Below, one piece after another: positions 18,553 through 27,797 of a DNA stretch of 64,000 nt (within the stretch, counting starts at the first letter, position 1; each line of letters begins with the position of its first letter). Location of the stretch: contig JAIXUS010000085.1 in NCBI GenBank assembly GCA_027483445.1, positions 50,206 to 114,205 of the forward strand, given 5' to 3'. The stretch comes from Bacteroidota bacterium (GTDB taxonomy: Bacteria; Bacteroidota; Bacteroidia; M30B66). The notes beneath the pieces are model-generated. The model saw only the letters and a list, made by a program, of their open reading frames with translations, was not told the origin of the DNA and ran no database searches. Position numbers and translations under genes: made by a program.

Positions 18553-18672
18553 GCAGTTTAAAACGTAGCTATTTTTGGGGGAGGCTTCAAGTGCACCAAA
18601 AATTAAATGCGAGCTAGAATGTTCAATTAACCACGTCACCCGCTTTTTTGCAAAACCGCTGTTGGCAGCTGG
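18553..18672 (-). repeat. attC-like hairpin ending module C (degenerate left arm)
   Basis: The right arm, read on the minus strand, is GCTGCCAACAGCGG then TTTTGCAAAAAAGCGGG, nearly the same as at the two other sites of this array. The partner arm at 18556-18580 is weak (plus strand AAACGTAGCTATTTTTG), aligning as AAC, two extra bases, AGC, two mismatches, TTTTTG. The stop codon of the PIN-CSD gene is 5 bp away. As the outermost site of the array it may be decaying. Confidence 0.45.
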
Positions 18673-18676
18673 CTTT

Positions 18677-20095
18677 CTATCTTTCAAAGAGACGGACAAG
18701 TCTGGCAATTTTTTCACCATCAGCGTTTTTCCCTTCAATAAATTCTACTAAATCCCCGACTTGCAACTTATTGAAGTCTTCGGGATTTGTCATAAATGCT
18801 TGATGAAAGTAGAGATTTTCTGGCTGATTATTTATAAATCCAATACCTCGATAATGGTTTATATGAGAAATTATTTCTCTTTTAATTTCACCACTAGGTG
18901 GATTAAATGAGTATGAAACTTTTCTGACATTTTTTGCTACTGGTTTGCCATCAAGATTGGATCCTTTTTCAAAAGTTACGATGTCATTTTTATGAAGTTC
19001 TTCAAAGTTTCCATCATATTCGGCGTAATTAAAGTAAAGATTTTGGCCTGTATTTAAAATGAAGCCGAAGCCTTTGTTAGTATCAATCGTGACAATCGTA
19101 CTTTCATATCTTGAAATGTCATCAACTTCACTGATATCTTCAAATTCTACATTGGCAGGTTTATGAATATTTTCAAATGAGATATAGGGTAAAGTTTGTT
19201 CAGCGTGAATAATATAGACAATATTTTCTGTTAAATTGTATGCGAGTTCTAAATAATGATTGTGCGGAGTTTTGTCTTTCTGCAGCCAATCACCCTTGGT
19301 GACATCATTTGTTAAGAATATACACGAGCTTCCTTTTTGCTTCATTAACTTAAGAATTTCGTGGAAAATTATAAAGTCTCCAGATGCATCCTCTTTTTGA
19401 TCACCACAACCTGGGATTGCGTGTTTCCACCTGATATTCTCCTTTGCTTGATTATAATCAGCAACAAGTTTTTCAAAAAGCTGTCTTACATATGTTAATT
19501 CGGTTTCTGTTAATTCTGATGTAATATTCAAGTTTGAGGTCAAATCAAGTAATTCGTCAATGTAAACTATGTTTTTGTTGTTTTGAGTAGTAGTTCCAAC
19601 TTGCTTAATTATTTCATTGAAGAAATTCTCATCATATAATGTTGCTTTAATTTCTTCTTCAATTCTTTTAAGATCATCCCACAATGAATGATAATCTTGT
19701 GAAAGGATTTTTTTCTTGTTCTCCCTGAAACTTTGTAGTTTGCCTGAGATTTCATTTCTCATGTCTACAAAGTCCATTTCAATTTTATTTAATGGACCGA
19801 AGAAGTCTTTTTTGATTACTGAAAGTCTGTTTCTGAGATATTCTTGCTCTACTTGCTTGGTGATGTATATTCTATCTTTGTATGTTGTTATAAACTTTAT
19901 TAATTTGCCTTTTTCATTTTGAGACATTCCGTAATAACCTAATAATATATTTGTGTCCAAGACTATTGGGAAGTCACCGCCTAAAGCTTTTGCAATCTCA
20001 AATGATTCAGCATATTTTCTTAATGCTTTGTTTGAGATATCTGCCGTTAAATTAGCATATGGATTGAAGCAAAAGTTCTCGTTGATTACTGTCAT
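18677..20095 (-). CDS. PIN-domain nuclease fused to two cold-shock-like RNA-binding domains (module C)
   Basis: 472 residues. The N-terminal ~320 residues form a DUF4935-like PIN domain: PIVLDTNILLGYYG (Asp ~47), KQVEQEYLRNR (Glu ~85), a conserved KHAIPGCGDQKEDASGDFI segment and CIFLTNDVTKGDW supply the acidic active-site residues. Two cold-shock-type OB folds follow, about 335-398 (STIVTIDTNKGFGFIL, NLYFNYAEY, NDIVTFEKG) and 408-470 (HYRGIGFINN, NLYFHQAF, GDLVEFIEG). PIN domains usually cut single-stranded or structured RNA; the CSDs would add RNA binding. No signal peptide, so cytoplasmic. A toxin-like or anti-phage RNase is a reasonable inference from the neighbouring DISARM-like operon, not shown. 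No antitoxin gene is adjacent. Confidence 0.85.
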   Translation of the reverse strand: MTVINENFCFNPYANLTADISNKALRKYAESFEIAKALGGDFPIVLDTNILLGYYGMSQNEKGKLIKFITTYKDRIYITKQVEQEYLRNRLSVIKKDFFGPLNKIEMDFVDMRNEISGKLQSFRENKKKILSQDYHSLWDDLKRIEEEIKATLYDENFFNEIIKQVGTTTQNNKNIVYIDELLDLTSNLNITSELTETELTYVRQLFEKLVADYNQAKENIRWKHAIPGCGDQKEDASGDFIIFHEILKLMKQKGSSCIFLTNDVTKGDWLQKDKTPHNHYLELAYNLTENIVYIIHAEQTLPYISFENIHKPANVEFEDISEVDDISRYESTIVTIDTNKGFGFILNTGQNLYFNYAEYDGNFEELHKNDIVTFEKGSNLDGKPVAKNVRKVSYSFNPPSGEIKREIISHINHYRGIGFINNQPENLYFHQAFMTNPEDFNKLQVGDLVEFIEGKNADGEKIARLVRLFER

Positions 20096-20125
20096 ATTAT
20101 TTTTTTGTGATTATCATCTAAGCTT

Positions 20126-20263
20126 GCTGCCAACGTTCTGCGGCTTTGCGCAGCGCGGGTTTCAGGATTCTAATGTATCAAAAGTAACGTAAACTTCCAA
20201 TGGGAACGAGAACTTTCTTTGATCCACAAAACCCGCGTTGCGCAAAACCGCTGTTAGCAAACG
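20126..20263 (-). repeat. attC-like hairpin site between modules B and C
   Basis: Plus-strand left arm 20126-20160 (GCTGCCAACGTTC, TGCGGCTTTGCGCA, GCGCGGGT) pairs with right arm 20229-20263 (AACCCGCGTTGCGCAAAACC, GCTGTTAGCAAACG). The arms match closely except for extra bases (GTTC) in one arm beside the outer box, like the extrahelical bases that set attC polarity. The outer boxes are TGCCAAC on one side and GTTAGCA on the other; the latter matches the start of module B (minus strand GTTAGCAAACATT versus GTTAGCAAACGTT, 12 of 13). The classical GTTRRRY consensus is met only at GTT. Confidence 0.65.
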
Positions 20264-20264
20264 T

Positions 20265-21716
20265 TTAAGGTTCTATTTTTGAAAGTTTGTTGTAATAATC
20301 TTCACAGATTATTTCTTGACCTAATGAAGGGTAAGTTTTAAATTTTATATTTTTGCCTTTCCCAAACTCACATACGATGCCAAATATTTTATCCCCATAC
20401 TTTGTTTGGTATTGCACAACATCTCCAATTTTTACAGATTCAATGCTTTCATATTTTAAAAGCTTTCTTGCACTGTTAGATGTTAAGGAATCTATTATAA
20501 TTTCATTATTGGTTTTAGTTGGCACAGTTTCTATAGGAGTATCTTGTTTTGATTTAACATTTTTGTTTTTTACTTTATTTTCCCATTCAAATTTGAAAAT
20601 TTCATTTCCTATTGGTATTTCAATTAAAAGCGTTTCATATTCGATATGTTTAATTAGTCCATATCCATTGATTCTTTGATTTTGAAATAGAGTGTTGCTT
20701 TTTAAGTAACCTTGATTGATTGATTCTAGAATTTCATATTGACTTATTTGATGATCACGAATGTTGGCCTTTGCACTTTGTCTAGCGTAATATCCAACAC
20801 CAGAATTGTATATTTGTGTTTTTCTATTAGTATTCGAATACGAGCGGACATTGCTGGTTGTATAACCGTATTCATCCCCAAAGTATCCTGAAATAAAGTT
20901 GTTCTTTTCTTTAAATGTAGTTTGATTTGTATTAATATATGTATTACCTGCTGAATTAGCATCATTATATTCTCCAAGTGCAACAAAGAAAGTGTTAATA
21001 AGTTGTTTCTTTTTTACAATACTTGTATATTCTTCAAGAGAAATTAAATTTATCTCATTTTGATCATTATTGATTTTGAATTTTATAAGTTCAGGAATAA
21101 AATCTACTCTCCTGTTGTTGTAATTTTCTATTGAAATATAAGCAGACAAGTATTCTCCATAAGAACTTATTCTGTCAATATTTAATGCAATTACAATTCC
21201 TTTATTGATTAAATATTTAATTAGTTTGCCATCTTTGTAATAGTAGCCATGTTCATTTACAGGAGTTGATTCTAATAAATTAATTAGATCTATCTCTTGA
21301 TTTTTAAATTTATTATTATTTATCTCAATAGCATTTAAAACAAATGAATTACTGTGTAGCTCTATTTCTTGACTTGAATTGTCCAGTTTTTGAAATGTTA
21401 ATGAGAAGTAATGAACGGTGTCAAGATTGTTTGGACTATGATATGATGGCTCAAATGGAATATTTATGGTATTCAATAACTTATATTTATGATTTGTAGA
21501 TTTATCAATAATATATGCATCTTCGTTAATGCTTAAAGTTTGTTTATGAGGATGATCAATGTTAAATCTGCATTTCAACAAAATATGAGTAGCAGAATCA
21601 GAATCTCCAATGTGTATTACTGTCAAACTATTCGAGAGGTTTGCAATTTGATTATATCCATTTTTGCAAATTATCAGTAAAATGACTGTAGTAATTATTT
21701 TGATGATTATGTGCAT
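20265..21716 (-). CDS. Secreted hypothetical protein (module B)
   Basis: 483 residues with an N-terminal signal (MHIIIKIITTVILLIICKNG). Strongly AT-rich, with long Asn/Ile/Lys/Tyr-biased stretches. No known domain recognised. A Ser/Tyr/Asn-rich middle (GYTTSNVRSYSNTNRKTQIY) looks like a flexible region, and the last ~70 residues (IGDVVQYQTKYGDKIFGIV) resemble a small SH3/KOW-like barrel. It is the sole gene of a ~1.6-kb module; its stop codon overlaps the inner edge of the attC-like site at 20253-20265. Function unknown. Confidence 0.75.
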   Translation of the reverse strand: MHIIIKIITTVILLIICKNGYNQIANLSNSLTVIHIGDSDSATHILLKCRFNIDHPHKQTLSINEDAYIIDKSTNHKYKLLNTINIPFEPSYHSPNNLDTVHYFSLTFQKLDNSSQEIELHSNSFVLNAIEINNNKFKNQEIDLINLLESTPVNEHGYYYKDGKLIKYLINKGIVIALNIDRISSYGEYLSAYISIENYNNRRVDFIPELIKFKINNDQNEINLISLEEYTSIVKKKQLINTFFVALGEYNDANSAGNTYINTNQTTFKEKNNFISGYFGDEYGYTTSNVRSYSNTNRKTQIYNSGVGYYARQSAKANIRDHQISQYEILESINQGYLKSNTLFQNQRINGYGLIKHIEYETLLIEIPIGNEIFKFEWENKVKNKNVKSKQDTPIETVPTKTNNEIIIDSLTSNSARKLLKYESIESVKIGDVVQYQTKYGDKIFGIVCEFGKGKNIKFKTYPSLGQEIICEDYYNKLSKIEP

Positions 21717-21741
21717 GTAGTTGAAGTCAAAATTAAATGTT

Positions 21742-21879
21742 TGCTAACGGTTCGCGGCTTTGCGCTGCGCGGGACAGTTAATACAAATGTATCAAATGGA
21801 TCGGAAATTTCCAACTAACGTTATGATTATGAGAACTTCAGATGCCCGCGTAGAGCAAAACCGCTGTTGGCAGCTGGTG
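21742..21879 (-). repeat. attC-like hairpin site between modules A (DISARM-like) and B
   Basis: Left arm (plus strand TGCTAACGGTTC, GCGGCTTTGCGCTGCGCGGG) pairs with right arm 21844-21877 (GCCCGCGTAGAGCAAAACC, GCTGTTGGCAGCTGG). The outer box of the right arm, GTTGGCAGCTGGTG (21866-21879), matches 13 of 14 bases of the module A start at 30449-30462 read on the minus strand. The left outer box matches the start of module B. The arms and ~65-bp spacer closely resemble the site at 20126-20263. Confidence 0.65.
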
Positions 21880-22116
21880 TTCTGTCCGCTCGTCTTTGCA
21901 AACCGTTGTCAATATGTGGTTTTCGTGCCATTGTCGATTTTATTTTTTGTCTTTCTGTGTCGGTTTTTTCGTTGCGTTTTTTATTTTTTTTGAAGGGTTG
22001 GTGAATTTTTTAAAAACAATTTTTCCTGCGGTGGCTTTGCAAGCTCTTTGACAAAGCTTTGGTCTGCGGGTTGGCTTGTGCTGCTTTGACAATGTGCTTG
22101 CAAATAGGGCGGGTTG

Positions 22117-24099
22117 CTATTTCTTAAAAAATCCATATTCTTTATCAATTAATAATGCACGGTCAAGAAATGAATTAAACTCTTCGCAGGCGTTTTCTGG
22201 AACTAAAGTACAAGAGTAGCAAGCAGCCATATTTAAACCACCGATTCCTTGTCCATCATCAGTATTATAGCAAATGGGGTCAGAAGCACAATCTGAAGCT
22301 CTATTTAATGCTGATTTTAAAATTCGTGTTATTTGTTGTTCCGTTGCTTGGGAAACCAAACCTCCAAAACTACCTTCCGCACCTGCTACGGTATAAATTA
22401 ACACACCTTGCATATTCTGCTCATCAATAAAAAGTCTTTCATTTAATGAGGTTGCAGGATAACCACATAAAAATTCCAATTCTTTAATTAGGATGTGTGA
22501 AATCGTATGAATTAATACAAATCTTGCTAAGTGCCTTTCTGAAAGAAATTTTTCTCGAACACTTTTATATACATGATTTACTGCGTTTTGAAAAAGTGTA
22601 TTTATTCTCATTAAAAAAGATTGACTTCCAAGTGACCTGTCAATCCATTTTTCAATTTGTTCATTTGAGAACGAAATAAATATGCCTTCTCCAAAGCTTT
22701 CTACTGCTGGTAAATATTTGGTGTCTAACTTCCATTTAGAAGTAAATTTCCCTTCAATAGTTGTAAAAGTTTCTCCTGCATCTGACATAAAAACATCACT
22801 TGTCATAGGTTCCTGCCTTGTAAAACCTGTCTGGACAGATGTAATCTTTAGTTTTTTTATGCCGATAAGCTGTTCAATACCAAGTTTAGAGAGTTTAGAA
22901 ATTTCTACTTTATTGAAAATTAGATTTCTAGATGGGTCTTCATATTTTGAACCAACGGACTTGGTTAAAAAATTATATTCAGTTAAGCGATATTCTAGTT
23001 CAGGTGCGTAATGGTTGACTTGCTTGTTATCAATGTATTTTTTTATAACCTCAATTGGGTATTTCTTTTTAAGTGCACGGAAAATAAAATCTGCGTCTTC
23101 ATTCTCATTAATCCATTCATCAATGCTTTCTTGGTCTTCAATTGTTATTCCTTTGTCTGTTGGTAGGAAAATACTTGAAACCATTATTGGGTAATAAACA
23201 CTATTACTTGTTCTAATTACTGGTTTAAAAAACACTCTGACATCTTTGCCATCCTTTTGTATTTTATTTCCTTCTTCATCTTTCAAGTATTTTTTAAATA
23301 CTCTTAGACCAAACAAACCTGCTAAATTAATTTCACGCCCTTTTGTTGCACAATCTTCATTGACACATTTAATTCTTATACCTGCTAAATCAGAGAACTT
23401 GTTTGATTTTAGATAGCGTAAATCCTGTTTATCGCAACAAGGGTTACCATAGTCAAGTAAAATAGAACCATTTTCCGAATCTTCGTCTTTTATTGCTTTT
23501 TGGGCTGTGGTCCATAACTCCCAAGGGATGTCCTTTATTTCACCGTCAGGAGAGGTCATTACGAACCTTAATTGCTCTAATTCAGGAGCATACTTTTTCT
23601 CACTTTTTTCATAACAAATTCCGCATTTGGGTGGGGCAAATTCTTTTTTAGTAGCTGTTCTCCCTTTGACATTTTTCCAAATATCCCACCATTGGTTAAT
23701 AGGCTTAAAACATTCACATTTATTACAATAAAACCATTTTGGAAAGAAAATCGCACTAATTGTTTCATCTTCATTTTCTGGTATGTCAGCACGTTTACTT
23801 GATGATACATTGTCGGGCACGTGAACAAAAGCTTCTAGTTTTGAAAACCCGTTTTTATGATTTAGTCTTTGTAGGAGTCTCTCATCATTAATATGAAAGG
23901 CACTTGGTATATTAATAATCCATTGACCGTCTTTATAATCACCTTTAAAGAATGGCCATCTATCAAAATCCTCTATCATTAAAGCACCATAAGGCGTTTC
24001 AATTAGAGAGCCTGAACCACCATAAGCACTAATCACCTTTCTAGTTTGAATTTTTACAAACTTTTTGTCTGAACTTGTATTTCTATTTTGTAGTGCCAT
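22117..24099 (-). CDS. drmB: DrmB-like DUF1998 protein of a DISARM-like system
   Basis: 660 residues from the start at 24099; its ATG shares one base with the TAA of drmA (TAATG), a classic coupled start. Cys pairs in the N-terminal third (CNKCECFKP, CGICYEKSEK) suggest zinc ribbons. The C-terminal ~170 residues are the DUF1998 signature: FVLIHTISHILIKELEFLCG, GVLIYTVAGAEGSFGGLV and GGLNMAACYSCTL with further Cys. In DISARM, DrmB binds DrmA and together they recognise and block incoming phage DNA. This is the last gene of the drmE-drmA-drmB operon. Family assignment is firm; function in this reduced context is inferred. Confidence 0.88.
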   Translation of the reverse strand: MALQNRNTSSDKKFVKIQTRKVISAYGGSGSLIETPYGALMIEDFDRWPFFKGDYKDGQWIINIPSAFHINDERLLQRLNHKNGFSKLEAFVHVPDNVSSSKRADIPENEDETISAIFFPKWFYCNKCECFKPINQWWDIWKNVKGRTATKKEFAPPKCGICYEKSEKKYAPELEQLRFVMTSPDGEIKDIPWELWTTAQKAIKDEDSENGSILLDYGNPCCDKQDLRYLKSNKFSDLAGIRIKCVNEDCATKGREINLAGLFGLRVFKKYLKDEEGNKIQKDGKDVRVFFKPVIRTSNSVYYPIMVSSIFLPTDKGITIEDQESIDEWINENEDADFIFRALKKKYPIEVIKKYIDNKQVNHYAPELEYRLTEYNFLTKSVGSKYEDPSRNLIFNKVEISKLSKLGIEQLIGIKKLKITSVQTGFTRQEPMTSDVFMSDAGETFTTIEGKFTSKWKLDTKYLPAVESFGEGIFISFSNEQIEKWIDRSLGSQSFLMRINTLFQNAVNHVYKSVREKFLSERHLARFVLIHTISHILIKELEFLCGYPATSLNERLFIDEQNMQGVLIYTVAGAEGSFGGLVSQATEQQITRILKSALNRASDCASDPICYNTDDGQGIGGLNMAACYSCTLVPENACEEFNSFLDRALLIDKEYGFFKK

Positions 24100-27000
24100 T
24101 AGTAAACTGATTTTATTTCTACAAAAGTGTCTGTATCTATTTCTCTCATAGATTGCATTGTAGCCCAATCCACTCCATCATCTTGTCGTTCTGTTGGTCT
24201 TTTAAGAAGAGCTTTATAGGTTAACTTACTTCCCAAGCTTGCTCTATTTTGCCAATCTTCAATTAATTCGTTTATAGAGCCAATAAAATATGAGATTATA
24301 TCAGGTTCGTCACCAAATCTAATTTTTATGAAATCAATAAATTCTTCGGCTTTTTCTTTTTCAAAATACCTTGCAGCATCATCTTTAGCCATAGCAGGAA
24401 TTTTATTTCTTATGTATGTCACAAAGGCTGTTGTGAGCATTTTATCAATTGTGTTTTCAGTAAATGGAGTAATACTTATTGGTTCAACACATTTGTAAAA
24501 AGCACTATGGAAATTTATAAAATGCTCGAAATATGATTTTTCTCGTGCTCTATTCGGGTCAAGAAGTGTTATAGCTAAACCTTTGGTTTTTCTACCAACA
24601 CGACTGGAGGCTTGAATGTATTCTGCAATGTTTTTTGGCATCCCATTTAATACCATAATATTTAGTCTGCTAATATCGATACCCACGGAAATCATATTTG
24701 TAGCAAGAACAAAGTCAACAACATCAGTCAGGTATTTCAGTCCCTTTTCTCTTATAACTAATTTACTTTCATCAAAAGGTTTCTCAATTTCCTTAAGTAC
24801 TGATTTGATTTTCGCACTTTCAACACGACTTGTCAATTCTTCTGTTCTGCTAGGAATACCATAAAAGTTAAATGAATATTCATCAAATGGCTGAAACAGT
24901 TGACTCAAATGATATTGTAAGGTAGATGTGAAATTTGAAACTTCATCACCCACCTTGTTGTATATCTTTCCTACGTCCTTAAGGCTGTTGTAATAAGATA
25001 CTATCGTCCAATAGTTGTCTGTTCTTGATTTTGTTTCTAAATTTTTAAAGACCTCAAGGCGTGAAACTAATAAATGAGCAAGTAATTGTAATTGTGTGTC
25101 AATCGCTGTTTTGCCTGTGGGCATAAAACCGATATATCTTCTTTTGCTTTCCTTGCTTTCTTTTGCAAAGAAACTATCATCGTAATTTATTCCCGATGGT
25201 GGAAATACATTGACTTTCCTATTTCCATAAAGTCTTTTTATTTGTAAATCAGTATTTCGAGTTGTTGCAGTTGATGAAATGATTTTAGGGCCTATTCCAT
25301 TTTTTGTGCATAATAATTCTATAGTACTTTCGAATAAACCTGTTACTGAACCCAAGGGGCCGTTTAAAAGGTGTAACTCATCTTGTATTATTAAATCTGG
25401 TGGAAGTCCATCATCTGTATTTGCTTTAAAAAAATTGTGTGCATTCTCCTGCCAAGCCAACATTGCAAACTTATCAACTGTTCCGAATAGTAGGGTTGGA
25501 GGGTTTTGATATAAAACTTCATCGACAACTTGTATTGGTAGACGTTTATGGAAAGTGCACTTTTGATTCAAACAATGAATTATGAAGTCACTTCTTTTTG
25601 ATTTGAATCCATATTTCCATACCTCCTTGCCATTGGTGTTTTTAACTTTTGAAATTGACTTTGTACCACACCAAGGGCAACTACTTATTTGAAACTCATT
25701 GTATTTATGAGGGTCACCATTATTACCTTTTTGTGCTTCTGCCTCCATTCCATACTTTTCACCGTCAAGCAGTTTATTAGCTTCTTGAATTGTATTTGGT
25801 GTTGATGCTTGCCCTACCCAAAGTCCAATGGTAATTTCATTCCCTTCGCCATCTTTCAGGTCATTTTTAAACTCTTTATGCTTACGTAAAAATTCAAGTG
25901 AGGAAATTAATCTTGATGCTCTTTCAAATTGTTGTGCTGTTAATAACCTGAGAGTATATCTCATTATTACAGAAGTACCCCCAAAATTTATGTCATTATT
26001 TATTCTCCTATATGCAATAGTAAAGGCAGTAACAGCCAAATAAGCTTCGGTTTTACCACCACCTGTTGGAAACCAAATTAAGTCAACAGTATTCTTTTGT
26101 GGTCTTTTCTCAGGATTAACCATTTCTTCAAGGCTCAATATGAAAAAAGCTAATTGAAATGGTCTGTATTTAGGAATAAAACCTAATTGTTTTTTTGAGT
26201 CATAGGTCTTAAAAAATTCAATATTGTCAAAGTTCAATTCATTATCAAATTCGCTAATTTCCTTTTCCACTTTCCCCAATCTTTTGTCATTAGAAACAAT
26301 CAATTGAATAAGCATTGCCGTATTCGCAATCTGAAAAGCCCTAAATACTTTATCATCATTTAATAAATCAACATTGAAATTTAATCTTTTGAAGTTTTCT
26401 TTTTGCCTATCTAGTAATCGATTTGCAATTTCGTTTTCTGCTTTATTAAGTTTATTAACCTCTGTTTCTTGTTTTTCAATCCACTCTTTGTAGCTCTTGA
26501 CAAATCGTTTTAAATTGGGAATGACAGTTTCTTTGGGTAATCCCCAATTTGATAGATTTTTGATATCAAGACAATCGTCAAGACTATTGTCATCAAATTC
26601 ATTAATGACATCTTTTATATTTTGTTCAGGCAAAAAGGTAGTTTCTGCTATCGTGTGACTTTCATCCCACTTTGCGGAACTATTGTGTCCGACAGCATAG
26701 CTGTTTACGTTTCTGTAAATGAATTCTATTTCTTCTGCTTCTTTATCTTCAAGTTCAGCATCTGGGTAATAGGTAGATAAACTATGGTCTTTGTATTCAG
26801 TTATACCTTCTGATTGTATTGCAATTGATGATTGAAATAAACATTTTTTATTTAGGGGCTCAGACTTATTTGAAAATCGATTTGAGGGGTGTTTCTCAGA
26901 TAAGTTTACTAGCTGAACCTTTACATAATTTGAATTTGAAGCGAAATAAACCTTAATGTTATAACCAACTTTTGTGTCTTTGTAAATTCCATCACCAAGG

Positions 27001-27797
27001 TTTAGTAAAATGGGTTTGGCTGTGTTTTCAATTAATACCTTTTCTGTAATTTGAAAATCTTTTCGTTTCCAAACGCGGCTTACTAGTTTCTCTAAATAGT
27101 TAATATAATAGTAGGCAGAGAAATACCCACCTTCTTCAGTTTGGCGTTTTAGATTACTGTAGTGTTTGAATTTATCAAACTGACCATATTCTCCATTTTC
27201 CCTTTCAGGTTTTGATTGTTCACCTTTTAAATCCCTTTCAAGAAACATAAATCCTTCCTCATATTTCAATATGTCCCTCCAAGCCAATGGAATAGGAATG
27301 CCATCTTCAAAAAATGAATCGTATCCCGCTTGATTTATCTTTATTTTTATTTCTGATTGCTTTGGTTGATAGTATAATCCAAAAGAAAAGGTAACATCTA
27401 TTGCCTTAATATCTTTTTGCAAAGCAACTGACAAGCCTATGTTTGTTGGGAAGAAGTTATTCTGGCTGATTTTGAGTTCATCATCATTTGGGTTCGCTAT
27501 GCTTGATAACTTTGTATCAACTTCTTTTTGTTTTTCAATTTCTTCTTCATTTGTCTCTTTAGATTCGATAGGGGCATCACTTTCAGCATCTGCATTATCT
27601 TTTTCATCAATGGTCTTACAAATGGTTTTGTCTGGAAAAACTATGCCGCTGAAATACCTTTGTAATGGATAATCGGAAATGATTTCTTCTTTATCATCAA
27701 CTCCCCAAGTATCTGAACCTGGGCCAATCATTCCTTTCAGAATTCTGCTTTGTATTATGTCTCTGGCTTTTTCGTCTAAAATATCAAATTGACTCAT
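24099..27797 (-). CDS. drmA: DrmA-like helicase of a DISARM-like system
   Basis: 1232 residues. A long N-terminal region (1-540) with an acidic, low-complexity stretch near 60-100 precedes an SF2-type helicase core: Walker A DLIWFPTGGGKTEAYL (~573-588), a DEAH-like box DLIIQDELHLLNG (~801), SSTATTRN (motif III, ~841) and the VGRKTKGLAITLLDPNR segment (motif VI). A Cys4 cluster sits between motifs (CPWC ~707, CLNQKC ~742). This matches DrmA, the DISARM helicase that pairs with DrmB. Its start overlaps the end of drmE by 14 bp; its end overlaps drmB by one base. Confidence 0.9.
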   Translation of the reverse strand: MSQFDILDEKARDIIQSRILKGMIGPGSDTWGVDDKEEIISDYPLQRYFSGIVFPDKTICKTIDEKDNADAESDAPIESKETNEEEIEKQKEVDTKLSSIANPNDDELKISQNNFFPTNIGLSVALQKDIKAIDVTFSFGLYYQPKQSEIKIKINQAGYDSFFEDGIPIPLAWRDILKYEEGFMFLERDLKGEQSKPERENGEYGQFDKFKHYSNLKRQTEEGGYFSAYYYINYLEKLVSRVWKRKDFQITEKVLIENTAKPILLNLGDGIYKDTKVGYNIKVYFASNSNYVKVQLVNLSEKHPSNRFSNKSEPLNKKCLFQSSIAIQSEGITEYKDHSLSTYYPDAELEDKEAEEIEFIYRNVNSYAVGHNSSAKWDESHTIAETTFLPEQNIKDVINEFDDNSLDDCLDIKNLSNWGLPKETVIPNLKRFVKSYKEWIEKQETEVNKLNKAENEIANRLLDRQKENFKRLNFNVDLLNDDKVFRAFQIANTAMLIQLIVSNDKRLGKVEKEISEFDNELNFDNIEFFKTYDSKKQLGFIPKYRPFQLAFFILSLEEMVNPEKRPQKNTVDLIWFPTGGGKTEAYLAVTAFTIAYRRINNDINFGGTSVIMRYTLRLLTAQQFERASRLISSLEFLRKHKEFKNDLKDGEGNEITIGLWVGQASTPNTIQEANKLLDGEKYGMEAEAQKGNNGDPHKYNEFQISSCPWCGTKSISKVKNTNGKEVWKYGFKSKRSDFIIHCLNQKCTFHKRLPIQVVDEVLYQNPPTLLFGTVDKFAMLAWQENAHNFFKANTDDGLPPDLIIQDELHLLNGPLGSVTGLFESTIELLCTKNGIGPKIISSTATTRNTDLQIKRLYGNRKVNVFPPSGINYDDSFFAKESKESKRRYIGFMPTGKTAIDTQLQLLAHLLVSRLEVFKNLETKSRTDNYWTIVSYYNSLKDVGKIYNKVGDEVSNFTSTLQYHLSQLFQPFDEYSFNFYGIPSRTEELTSRVESAKIKSVLKEIEKPFDESKLVIREKGLKYLTDVVDFVLATNMISVGIDISRLNIMVLNGMPKNIAEYIQASSRVGRKTKGLAITLLDPNRAREKSYFEHFINFHSAFYKCVEPISITPFTENTIDKMLTTAFVTYIRNKIPAMAKDDAARYFEKEKAEEFIDFIKIRFGDEPDIISYFIGSINELIEDWQNRASLGSKLTYKALLKRPTERQDDGVDWATMQSMREIDTDTFVEIKSVY

